A stretch of DNA of 64,000 nt from the NCBI RefSeq assembly GCF_014529535.1, contig NC_050738.1, forward strand, positions 5,188,140 through 5,252,139, in the 5' to 3' direction. The notes beneath the pieces were generated by a model. The model saw only the letters and a list, made by a program, of their open reading frames with translations, was not told the DNA's origin and did no database searches. How positions within the stretch are numbered: position 1 is the first letter of the stretch; the number at the start of each line of letters is the position of its first letter. Positions 49,759-62,450 of the stretch are shown one piece after another. The translations under genes and the position numbers were made by a program. Source of the DNA: Bradysia coprophila (lineage: Eukaryota > Arthropoda > Insecta > Diptera > Sciaridae).

Positions 49759-52700
49759 TTACTATATAGTAGCACCTAGCATATGATTCGGAGATTTCAA
49801 GCTATTCTTTTCACTGGTGTCGCTAACATAAATGACTAAATATAATTTACTAACTAACTAACTGATACAAACTTAGGGCTTAATCAATAAAAACAATTAA
49901 AAAAACTAACTGACAGTGAATCAGCTGATCCTAGCTGTTGTCCTAAATAGACAAATCTGTGTTAATACAATGTATATACTACATAAGAGTACGAAATGTT
50001 ATTCAAATTCTCTAATCGACTCATTGTTTACAACATTTCAATTTTGTTTATTTATAGACTGAATAGCAATGCCACCGAAATAAAATTGCTTTACTGAAAT
50101 TGTGTTACCTTACTCAATATTGAACCGAACAACTGATTTTGCAAAACAAAATTTGTAAAATCATCTGGTAATTATTAATTGCGCAGCATTTAAATAACGA
50201 AACATTTATTACGCATTAACCTTTTTTTCAATTTTGTTTGTCTCTACCAACGAAAATCGTTTGTGTACTTCCATAATGTATATATACAATTCAACTCAAT
50301 ATGAAAGTGACGCTATCGGGCTATTATGCATCACTTATTGGTATATAGCTCGAAACGTGAAAGCATACAACTATACCTTGACGAATTTGAACTAGAACAT
50401 TGAAATAAACACATGTATTCCGTCCCATCTAAAAAAGTTATATGTCTGGCTATACATAATCATATTTTCCCGAATCAGGTGCTTACACTCTTTTTCGCTC
50501 AGACGCTGAAGAAAACCTAGAGCTGTGTATACTGCACACAAACCTTTCCCCACACAACAAGGTACTATATTCGACATTGTAACACCGCAAATTTCCTTGC
50601 ATGCTGTACAACATTAAACTTTATTTCCAACAAATTGTTTTTTTTTATATTCTTTTCTTCGTTCAGTCCTCGTTATAAAAGGTATATCTACCATATGACA
50701 TTAATATGATGGAATAAAACCCGAATAAAACCGCGCGTCTTTTTTTTTCCTTAATATTTATAAAACCGAATAAGAAGAAAAAGGTACAGTCATCACAAAA
50801 CAACAAATATCAACCACGTTTTTTTCTTGTATATATTTTTTAACATCGGCAAACCAAAATAAATAATTTTTCCCGTATATGTGTGAGTGAGTGTGAGCGT
50901 GTATGGAACGAAAAAACAACAACAAGATCGAATGGTGAAACGGCCATATATTCAATACCGCGATAAGAAAAAAGCAAGAAAGTTTGCTTCGAATATTTTT
51001 ATGTGCTGGGCTGCTTATACCTACACAGAATGATTGTGTCTCGTTTCCTCTCAGCCAGACACACTATGGATGGAGCATGAACAATATATATATCGAAGCT
51101 ATATAGAGTGCCGTACGTATATTATTCTTGTGTATGCATTGGCGCTTTAGCTTGAATGTGAAATTATGAAGGGATTTTTAGATAACGCAAGTTGTGTTTC
51201 TCCCATATACACATAAAATGTACAATCTTATGATGTTAGCTAACTCAATGTTTTAGTTCTTTTTATTTCCATTTTGTTCGTCTTCTTCCTTCGTTTTGAG
51301 TTTGTATATTCTCCTGCTGTTTGGCCATAATACAACAACCACACATCGACGATATATTTTTATTCTATTAGATTCAGAATAGCCGCTCTTTTTAACTGAT
51401 TAGTTTCACATACTTTTGTAGGCTATTTTTAGAATTGAGTATATTAGATTCTTATATTCCATCTGATTCATAGGTAATTTGATGTTGCTTAAGACACAGA
51501 AAGAGAGTGAGAGAGGGTATTCGCTGATGCGTAGTATTATACATTACATTTGTCTTAATCAATTAATTTGGTGTATAATTTGAAAATGTAGAAAAATTCT
51601 TGCATAATGAATGACTTAGTATTGGGAAAAAAGGTTATCGCTTTATGTAATTTCCATCTGATGTGTACAGTTACCCGTTTGATTGCAAAATTTTTTTATT
51701 GCTTGGTTTCAATTATAAATCGCGAACATCATTTCTTTATGGCCAATTTCATCGCAAGGTTCGCTGATTATTTTTTTATGATCAGAACTCAGTGGAATTT
51801 TGAAGAGTTTTCCACTTCTTTTCTTTCGGCTAGCAACATATTAGTCTCTTAATATCCGGTAAACAAAATACACACAGGCGATATGATTTTTTTCTATCTC
51901 TCTCCCTCTCTGCCGCATAATTCACCTGTGAGTCTATGAACTAGTTTCGTTACTCATTCATTAAGCAAATACTTTGTGTTTACCGATGATTAAATATTCC
52001 ACTTATGACACACAAAATACCTGCGAAGAACAGTCATAAGAGAGTCATATGTTCGTTGGAATATTTTGTTTATTAACTTCACCGAATTTTTCACTTTTCT
52101 TATCTAATCAGCTGAATATTTCGTTGATGTTGATAGTAGCATGTGCGACTATCACCTAAATAGTAAAAGTGAACCCGTAAATAAGTAAGTGCAATTTACT
52201 TTCTCGCTAACTGAATTTTAAATGCAATGGAAAATTTATGATTGTAAAAGATTCCGATTCATGTTTTATTAAACGAATTGGTGTAGTCACTTGAAGAATC
52301 ATATGGTCGTTATGCCTTGTGTGTATGCATTACTACATTTTGTATCTCATATTTAGACTCGTACGCAGCATAGGGCTAATTTGCTTAGTTTTATGATTTT
52401 TCGACGTAAGAAATCTAGGTTCAAAGATTAAATCATCTTAGGATAAGTAATTATACAAAAACTCATTCACCTAGACCGTTATAGGGAACTGTTGGCATTA
52501 TCTTAGTAAATTTTCCAAAAAAGGCTTTGCTACGAGTTTGTTTCATTTAGACTGAATCGTACGGTTCTACGAGTACCGCCACTTTTTTCCGAGGGAAAAG
52601 CAATAAATTAACTAAATAATTTCGTATCGTTTTCGGTTTTACGTTCCCCCTGCCAGCAATATGTTAGCAGGTCTTTATTTTTGAATAAATTACCGAGCAA

Positions 52701-54163
52701 TTATGAGGATTTTATGTGGAGAGTGTGCTACCAAATATTGACAAGGTCGATTTGGCCATTAACACATTTTTCTTATTCGATTCTAATAAGGAGACGGTTG
52801 GATAGTTTTTTTTTATTTTCTTTTATGATTTTATTATTATTACGGGCGATCAGAAAGTGCAGAGGAGTATCATGAAAAATGTTTGTTATATCTTACTGCC
52901 ATGTATCACTGTCTCAACTATCTCTTCGGCTACACACAGATCGACCCATGCATAAAATACTTTTGTGTTGATTAATATTATTTTCAATAAAATGAAATAA
53001 ATGGATCTCGGTAAGAAAAGTGTACTTACTCCTACGTGCCCAATGTGTACGATCGCATATCGGAGTAAAATAAAATGTAACAAAATGTTGGAAATACAAC
53101 AACAACAAAATAAACAAGAAGAATGTTACACAGACACTGCATTGCGTTCAACTTGTCTGGAGGTATGTCATGTATGCCAAGATGAAAAACATTATACTGC
53201 TTTTCATGTAAATTATTATATCTCGAGAAAGTTTCTTATATTATTAAGAGTATTTACAGCGGCAGACCAGCCAGTTGTTTGGAATTAAATTTTGTACTCC
53301 ACATTTAATTGGCGTGAACTTAACATATACACACATCGTAAACATATATAACGTACAGATATGTTGCTAAGCCATGCAACTGGCAAAGACCGCCAAGTTT
53401 AATAAAATATCGTGGGACATAGTTTATGATGTTGATTTTGTAATTAGACAATTTCTAAGGCAGGGTTGGTTATTAGTTAATTTATTTAGTTGATGCTATT
53501 TCTTTGCAAGTAAAGCGTACAGCCAGCTAATAATGGGAGAACTGTTTGGAAGTCATATACAAATTGAATGTAATTATTATTTATAGATTCGACCGGTCAC
53601 AGTATGCACGCGAGCAAATATTTAATTAAGAGAAAATTATAGAAGACGAGAAAAGAGTTGTGTTATTATTTGTTGGGTTAATTTTACCAACGAAAATAAC
53701 ATTTTGTTGAATAAATAATAATAATAATTTTCAAGTTCAGCAGACGAAACGGTGTGTGTACAAGGCGGTGCTCACGAAAATTAATTTTGTGAGAAATGTG
53801 AACAAAAGTTTTAATTAGCAAAACATTAATTCGATTTAAATTATATCACGAAATGTAGCTGGTCCACAATGTAATAAGCTTCGTTGGAAGAATGATATAT
53901 GTATGCTGTAAATCGCTTCTGTTCAATGATTCTGGTTTACAGAATTTTTATTTGGGAATTTAAATTTCGAAACATTCTGGGAAAAAAATCTGAAAGAATC
54001 TGGGGAAAAAGTCTGAAAAATTTCGATTTTTGTGGTCTGTTGGAACGTTTTCAGAATCAAAATTGGCAAAAATAGACCGAGCTGGTTTGATAGCTCAATG
54101 TAAGCTTCTACATGTCTATTTGTTCGACCAGTTAATGAACTTTTGACATGATTATACAATTAT

Positions 54164-54332
54164 AATCTATTACTTCTTTTGTTAAAAGTATAATAAAGTG
54201 GTGCTTCAAATAAAATCTCTGATTTCATTCGTTTAAACATACATTCATCTATACATACCCACATTAACCATAGGTCATGGTTGTTTTTTTTTGTCATTGC
54301 TGTCGATAACAAATGCCGTTACTGATAGGTTA
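54164..54332 (+). repeat. 170-bp dispersed repeat, copy B
   Basis: Begins aatctattacttcttttg, later 'attgctgtcgataacaaatg', and ends near 'actgataggtta'. Same orientation as the AP-4 gene and as the other copies. Confidence 0.7.
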
Positions 54333-57300
54333 CAATTCCAATTTAAGAGTGATCAATTGGCAAAAGGAACCTTCAAATGTCTAAGCACTTAGGAAATGGA
54401 ATTCATCTTCTTCCATAAGTCATGATTATGCGCTTCACATATGAGATACCCATATATACGTAGAGCACTGTATAGCAAAAACGTTACCTTGTTCAACAAA
54501 ATCCAATCCATGTGAAATTTCAACGAAAATAACAAGTGGTTTTCTTGTAAATATCAAAAAAAGCAATAAAGTTCGGTCATATATAAATACCATCATCAGC
54601 TGTTGATGTTTTCTATTTAAGATTAATAAGAAACAACAAATCTTGCTCCTTTTTTTTCTGTAATAATAAATTGAGCTAGAGCTGAAGAAAAAAAAAATAA
54701 TTTCGAAACACTCGTGATCATCATGAACAAAACGGTGAAGACAAACGGAATAGGAATGAAGCAGATGAAATGAGAAAAAAATCACTAAAAGTTATATGTA
54801 CACGGGAATGATTCATACATAAATATCTGAACCATAGAAATGAGTATAAATAAATCCGCGTATTGTATGTATTTTCCTCTTTATATATTTTTGTTTTGGT
54901 ATTTTAAAGCTACAATTTCAACTCGAAAATATGTATGTAAGGTATAAAAGAATGTTTCGAACAGCTGTTCATTGACTTGCCCCGTTCCCACAGTATAATA
55001 ATCTGTGGAATGTTGAATGCGGTTACAATAAGAGATTTGTTTCCGATATTATTTTTACGTTTTAACTTCGTCTTCTCGTTGTTGGTAATTTGATACGTAC
55101 ACGTTATGCAAGAACTCGGCAAATTAGTCAGATTACGTTGAAGAAATACATAAAAAAATAAACATAATTATCCTTTGCAGCCAGATAGGATGCGCAGATA
55201 ACTTAAGATATTCACAAATTAGCCAAGCTTATCCATTCCATCTCGAAAAAATGACAAACCAATTTCATTTGTCGGGTTAGTTTCAATGGCATGGCAAAAG
55301 ATTCGCACAAAAAACTCGTTCTTTCCATTGGTATCGCTTTCGAAAGAGATATTAAATGAAAGAAAATTGCATTTCACAATCATTACATCATGGTCTGTGT
55401 GTGGCCTCAAGGAGTCTAACTGTTGATATTAAGACGTTAATATGTCACGTGTGCATTGAATGCTCATGTTTTGTGCTGTTCATTTCATTGTTATGAGCTT
55501 TCTAAAGTAGTCCTAACTGCGAATGGGGTACCATCTCCAGCATGAGATGAGTGAAACTAAGTTGTCATTACTCACGTTTAGCTCAACATCTCTCTTGGTT
55601 ATCAGTCTACGTAGTTCAACAGCAACATATTCCTTGATTTTTTTCTTCTTCAAATAGTTCTAGTCTTCTACCCAACCGTATGCAAAAAGCAATGCAGACC
55701 GGTTGTGCAACACATGTGTTTACCAGTCTCTATATTTCTTGTAACTACACAAATTCTGAACTGTAGCTTTACAAGGGATAAGTATGCTTCTGTTACTACA
55801 AAGTTAACCAAAAATATCCAAATGAGAAACATTCAATCCAAAATGTACAGCATTCGAGAATGCGTAAACTTTTTAATTATATCAACAAAATGCCAAATAT
55901 GTGCACAAAGTGAGTCGTTGTAAAAAAAAAACATTTCTTTATATTTTGCTATTTAAGTATTGCTTCTCTCTCTCTTTATTGCTGTGTTTTGAATTGCAAC
56001 AGTGCTTCATGCTTAGGAAAAAAAAACTATTATGTCAAACAGCATTCCTTCATGCTCATTTACTACCACACATATATGTAGCATAATAATACCGACAGCA
56101 TTCTAAATTTAAATATCTGAATGATCTGGTAGTATATAAATACACTTTGCAAGAAAATCGACAAGAAAATAGAAAAACACACAATCCAATGTGAGTTAAA
56201 TTGGCATTGCCGTGTACAGGTGGACCCGTAAGATAAGCAATTTAATTGACTCTTCCAATCAACATCATTTTTGATTCGATATTATTAATGAAATTTCGCA
56301 CTAGACCCTCAACGTTTCGTTCTTTTCGCGAAAATGGCACAGACGCTTAAACGATATTCCAATCTATTTTTAGAAGAATATGGCGCCTTGGCTGTTAAAT
56401 TTGCGTACACCGAGATCTAATTATTTTCTCATAATATTCGCTCACTCCTGTTGTTCTACCAAATACGTATGTAGCTATAATTAGTGATGGTCTGTCTAAC
56501 ATATGCAACAGCACAGTCAATAAACTCCTAATAAAAACTGTTGTAATGGAAGCACGCGTCTTGAACATTTAAATGCAATCAGTTCGATGACAGAAGCGAA
56601 CTCTTTAGCAAAATATCTCTCTTGCCTAGTGCTGATGGTAATGCTGTAAATGAATAATGGATGTTATGCAATAGAGAGTTAATAATGCAATTTCGTTTTG
56701 AATTGAAATTGAACACTTGGAATGGCACTTAAATTTTCATCGCAAAAATGCCATCACAAGAATTTCAATAATATAAGAACGACGACATGGAAACGAAGCG
56801 TATTGCAGTGGGTAATATTAATACCATTGGCTCGCAGTAACAATATCTGCCCGCAAACATTCTTTAATTATGAAAAAGCTATTTATGTAACTTGAAGCTT
56901 ATAAATAAGTACAGCACCGTAAGGTATAACTAATGACAATAAAATAGTAGATTATCCGATATTCGACATCGAAACGTGTTAGTAAAGAATGCGAACATTT
57001 TACATTCATGAATACGAGACAACGTCAACGAATAACGATTTGTGTTTACTCGAGCGGAGCGAGGTTTACCTTTTGAATGTATCGTGTAGAAGAAGGATTC
57101 ATTTGTATGCGGGGGGAATGGTAAATTTAGCACATTTTTGACGAACTATGTCCAAAAATTCCATTGGACTTTTATTTCAATTCTGCGTGGTATCTAATTG
57201 AATAAGACAACAAAAGGTATTAACCTGTTTGACGTTATCCATTCAGTGAAGCTTTCAAAACGGAATTTAGTCTAATTGGGATGGGATACATTGATTTCAA

Positions 57301-59046
57301 TCGAAACAAACTCTTTGTCCATTTAGCGATTTTGGATGATTCTTCAGTGAAAACGAACATACAACTGCTGCGAGTCTATGCTGCAAAATATTCATTCAAG
57401 AAATTAACATAAACACCAAAATGGTTTTGTTTGTTTTTCAAAAATTGGTCTGACGACCACTTGAGTTGTACAGTCGTTCCTACGTTTATGTAGAACGATG
57501 TAAGGAATAGGAATTACAACTGACAAAGACTGCTTATATTTGAGTCAGAGATTATTCAGAAATCATTTCAACTTTCAGTATATCCATCATGATATTATGT
57601 ACCTGACGCAGACAGTGTTCTCTACTCTTTTTTTTGGTAAACTTACAATACGATAAATTTACATAAAACCAGATATTAAAGTACGTCAACAGTAACATAT
57701 GCTGACACGGTAAACGTTTCATTAGGAATTACATTTTGTACATATTGCTGTTGCCGTACAACTGTACGGTGATGGAATCGGAGAACGTCATTGTTTAATC
57801 CGTTTGATAAGATATTTAGGATGGGATTGACTTTACATTCGAGACTTATTAAGTCTATCTTGATCGTGGTACCGGTGGTGAAAATTGTTACTTGTGCAAT
57901 AAGGCAAGTACAACTTTAGCGAATCATACAAAAAATGAAACAAAATCGATTGTATCCCTGTTGCACTGCTGCCTCACTTATCTGTGTAGCGATATTCAAC
58001 CACTTTATCAATTGTTTAACGATGTGAAAGTGTTATCGAATTTAGAAACAAAGACATTGAAATAACTTTCAAACGTAATCAGTCTAATAAGCCTACCAGC
58101 TGTAAACAGTTCACAAACCTATCAATTTGAGAAAAGAAAACTTTTTTGTAGCAAAAAAAGTATCTCTTACCCAATATTGATGCAAAATATTTGTAAAAAT
58201 CACATGTTTTCATATCGCTGTTTATTTGCTTAGCCTTCGTAAGATAGCAGAATGCGCGTTATACAAAAATCATATGGTTTTTTTTTTGTATAATCCACCG
58301 TGTCGTTGAGTTAGGTTTAGCGAGAATTACACATTGAAATAAAAAAAAATTCAAAAAAAAGTCTGTGAAACATATGTGTAGTGTACACAAATACCTATTT
58401 TCGTTATATGCACAAAAGGTTGAGGTGAATTTAATTATAAATGTAAATTTTTTAATTGATTTATGAAGATACAGTTTCGGCGTGTCGGTTTTTTTTTCAG
58501 CATGTGAACAGTTCAATTGACTGAAAATACCATTTTGAATATGCAATTTTTTTCTCAGAAATTTCTATAAAGCCTCTTGAAAATCGCGCAAATCATTCGA
58601 AATTTTATGCAGTTTGCATTCGTAACAAGATTCGTAAGCGAATAACCTTCGGGTTATTTAAAAAAAAAGAGTCAGTCATCTGATTTGTATTAGCGCTAGA
58701 AATAATACGCACTCATTTAGCAATATATAATTCAATTTTTTTTTGTATTTGCATAACATGGATTTAAATCGGTTAAATGTTACGTAATTTTGCGTCATTG
58801 TCAAGGAATTTTAGTAAAAGTTTTCAGAAATATTTTTTGCGCGATTTGAGAAATTGAGACTTTGCCGTTAGAGGTTTAAATGACATCAATATACGATGGG
58901 ATAGCGGTATGGCCGACTTATTGAGCTGTTGACAAAATGTGGACGGGGAGAGTGGGAAAGAATCCTGAAAATCATTGAGACATCCTTTATGTATCCATTA
59001 TGACGCTGAAATCTTTGAGTCTAGTTGAGTCACGATATGTTGTTTG

Positions 59047-59190
59047 AATCTATTACTTCATTGTTCAACATATTTTACATCTAATATATGGAATTCGATA
59101 CAAAATCTTTTACTTCATCAGTTTTAACGTAGATTTGGATATATGTTGGTCATCCTTGTTAGTAACAGATGACTAGCAGCTTGCAGAGTC
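59047..59190 (+). repeat. 170-bp dispersed repeat, copy C
   Basis: Begins aatctattacttcattg, contains the internal 'aaatcttttacttcatcag' and then 'tagtaacagatgactagcag'. Slightly shorter than the other copies. Same orientation. Confidence 0.7.
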
Positions 59191-59936
59191 ATCACTTGAG
59201 CCTCGAAGTTCATCGTCAAATGAATGTGATGTTCGGTCCAAACATTTCGTTAAAAATAAATAATTTGTTTGGCTTTTTTTTCATCAAGTCATTGTAATGA
59301 TGAATCGGCAGATATCCAATTCGCTAAAATACGTAAGGTTACCTTTCCTCTTTGTGCAAAAATTGAAGGTTCTTTTGCAGTTTTTTTTCGTTCAATTCAT
59401 TTTTTTAATTTTGCTTACATTTATATACCCACACATTCAGACTTTCTGATGGTTTTTTTTTGGCAATGTGTATGATGCTCTCTGCGTGTTTTTATTTAAA
59501 ATAAGGTCAATATATTCCACTTTTAATGTTTGAATGGAGGTGTATGCGAATCTAAAAACGTGCCGACAAAAAAAAAGCGGATAGAAAAAACTCAGATCTG
59601 TTTTGGATTACCATTTTTTTGTTGGTTGTTTGATTTGCTATTTTTAGCTCTCATGTAATGATAGTTTATTGACGGTCTTTCTGCAATACCCGATGTCAAT
59701 ATCCGATAATTTCTTCGAGATAAATCACTATTTTGGTGTACCTGTAGTCTATCATTTACAGCAATCTCGTTTCATATTGAAGTCAGATTTTTGGTTACGT
59801 TGTAGAGGCATGAGTACGTGAAAATACCTATAAAGGTGGAATTTTGAAACTCAACAAAGACTTTGATGAGCAAAGTAACATCATGTGTTCATTGCCAATA
59901 AGGTCAGATAACCTTTCACATCACTATCAATCGTTA

Positions 59937-60104
59937 AATCTATTACTTCTTTAGTTTAAAGTATCAGCTAGTGTTTGATACGACATCTTTTACTTCCTTT
60001 GTTTCGACATTCATTTTGATATAAAACAGAACTTTAACAGAATTCAACGCTTCTTGTTGTCACCGTTGTCGACAACAAATGATTAGCCGTTTACAAAAGC
60101 TATC
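59937..60104 (+). repeat. 170-bp dispersed repeat, copy D
   Basis: Begins aatctattacttctttag, contains 'catcttttacttcctttg' and then 'accgttgtcgacaacaaatg'. Lies only about 750 bases after copy C, in the same orientation. Confidence 0.7.
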
Positions 60105-60948
60105 GGATTCAATCAGCATTGCTGATTCAGCAAGTGTTATTTCCCAAACACAGCGAAATTAAAATCATTCTTCTGAGTACAGCTGTACTTAATCGCATAG
60201 AAAATTCCAATGAATTGTTAAAGAATATTTCGCATTACTTCCATCTCTTCACCGCATATTTATCTTATTCTTATACTCGTTTCCAGTGTTGTAACCTCAC
60301 CACTTCCCCTCTCCTCAAAAAATGTATTCGCAAATTTATCTGAGAACAGAACAGCAAAGAACAAAAAAAGACTCAGATTCGCATTGCCGCAAGACATACA
60401 ATGTATACATTACAAATCAAGGTTAAACATATGCGAATTGTTGTGATGTTTACACCGAAATTTATGTATAATGCGAAACGAAACAGCAGCAGCAACAGCA
60501 CACACAAAAAAAAAGACTCTCACTGAATTCAACTCCATGACTCCATCCAAATGATTATACTCGTTACCTTATTACATTATTTATTCAAAAAACCTTGGTG
60601 TGTAACATTCAATGCAAAAAAATAAATATAAAAATTCAAAAACGAAAAATCATTGCATGGGTTAATTGATGGGCAAGGGCAAGGAACTTTGGATAAACTG
60701 GCGGCAACGTCGACGAAAATGTTAATCGCCTAACAATAACATAAAATTGTTATTTTTGAAGGATATGTAATTATTCGCACACGATGAGATTGAACTCTTT
60801 TTTTTTCGTTGAACCGATGCGGTGTGAGAATTAGTCTTGCGATTATTTTCTTGTTCTGTTGAAAATGCAAATGCGTCTTAATATTTAATTACTGAATCTA
60901 CCTAACCGCCGCAAAAATTATTCTATTTATAAACTAAAAGTAGTTTTT

Positions 60949-60969
60949 TCTCTCTCTCTCTCTCTCTCT
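60949..60969. repeat. CT dinucleotide microsatellite
   Basis: About ten perfect tc units in an AT-rich intron. Confidence 0.9.
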
Positions 60970-61961
60970 GTATATTATTTAAAGTCGCAGACACGATCTA
61001 ATGGCATACCACACAGCGAATAGTTGTGCAAAGAAGAAGAAAAAAAAAACACAACAGCAAAAATTAGCATCGGAATTTCTATGGTTTTGTTGTTATCTAT
61101 GTGTATACATATTGTATATTATGACTCTTGTGTGCTTTTTTTTGTACCTAGAGCATGGTAGATATTATTGTATTCATGCAATAGCATACAATTCCATACC
61201 AGAAAGTTGGTCTTGTCTTGTCCGACATTCCTGTGTGTATAATGTTGTATGTTTACGACACGAGAGAGGAAAAAAACAACAACGCGCTGTACAGTACAAC
61301 GTTCTATAGTGGATTTAATAATTTACAATTTCACATACGTCGGTTGTTTATGATAAGGTTTTTCAATTGGCAAATGTTTTAATTTTATCGGTTTTGCAGT
61401 TTTTTATTGCTGTAATGGTTGGCTCTTTTTTTAAAAAAGTAAACTAAACAACAGCACAAAAGAACATAAAAAATGAAGCCACGCGTTGCACATGCAACTT
61501 TATTGAAAAAATAAGCAAATATTTCAATTCACTTAAAACCGCCAATCAATTTAGTCCGTCAATTGACGTCTCTCTGGGATAGTACTTCATGTCATCAGTA
61601 TATGTCAGACATTAGTTTTAGGAAAACTTTTTCTCAATTTTTTCCCAAAATTTTCCCAATTTTTTTCCAAAAACTTTTTTTGGGAAAATAGTGCAAATTT
61701 TCAAGGAAAAGCAGGAAAATTTAAGAAAAATCGGTAAAATATGGGAAATTGTTTGCCCTAACACGTTACCTAGTACATGTCATTAGAGTTGATGATTAGT
61801 GTAGAATACTAAAAAGAAAATTGAATGACCACAAGTCAATCAAACCTCCAATTTTTTAACTCAACAAAAGTTTCATTGTGTGGTTTTGAATGTGTATCCC
61901 CATAGAACAGAACCCATTCGACATCTGTGTACCTCTTCCACACTCTGATTACTTAACTTCA

Positions 61962-62450
61962 ACCCGAAAAATGATGCATTTTCATTAAATTGTGAAGATT
62001 ATCAAATCGTTTGAGAACAACTGTTAATCGGTTTAAATTGACCATCATAACACTTAATTCGCCAGTCTTTGTTTCTTTTAAAAATTCTGCCCATGTGTTG
62101 GTTTTATGACTGTTCGAAATTCGATCCAACTGTTGAGGGAACAAGTTTTACCTTTAAATATTTTTTTTGTCTGTTGACGATAAAATTTTAAAACACAGTG
62201 GTCCCACTCATCGTCAGGCTCGGTATGATTTTTTGAAGGTGAAACATTTCTATGAACAAATTGAAGTTCGATTTCGCATTTACAGAAACAGGTAGCTTGT
62301 AGGTCAAAATGATTGAGCATTGCCAACGAATTTTATCAACATTTTCCTTCCACCTCATCGTGGGATCCCTGTCCTTTTTCGATGTATCAACACACTCTGA
62401 TGATGCAATTTTTTGTCCATGAAATTCCTGTTTTTCATCTTCGTCGTTTT
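61962..62450 (-). pseudogene. Decayed coding patch, family unknown
   Basis: Three stretches of protein-like sequence follow one another on the minus strand in three different frames. The first (about 62440-62330) reads through KKDRDPTMRWKENVDKIRWQC. The second (62320-62080) reads through HTEPDDEWDHCVLKFYRQQT. The third (about 62135-61962) reads through TWAEFLKETKTGELSVMM and ends at TGA. No splice sites of usable size separate them, so frameshifts are the simplest explanation. Composition is polar with Trp and Cys, unlike the random frames nearby. I do not recognise the family; a transposon-derived protein or an old retrocopy would fit. It could also be chance. Confidence 0.3.

Noticed and set aside
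53001-53288. 95-codon frame with several CxxC pairs
   Set aside because: Cys spacing fits no zinc-finger family, codon use is AT-random, and it lies in the long intron.
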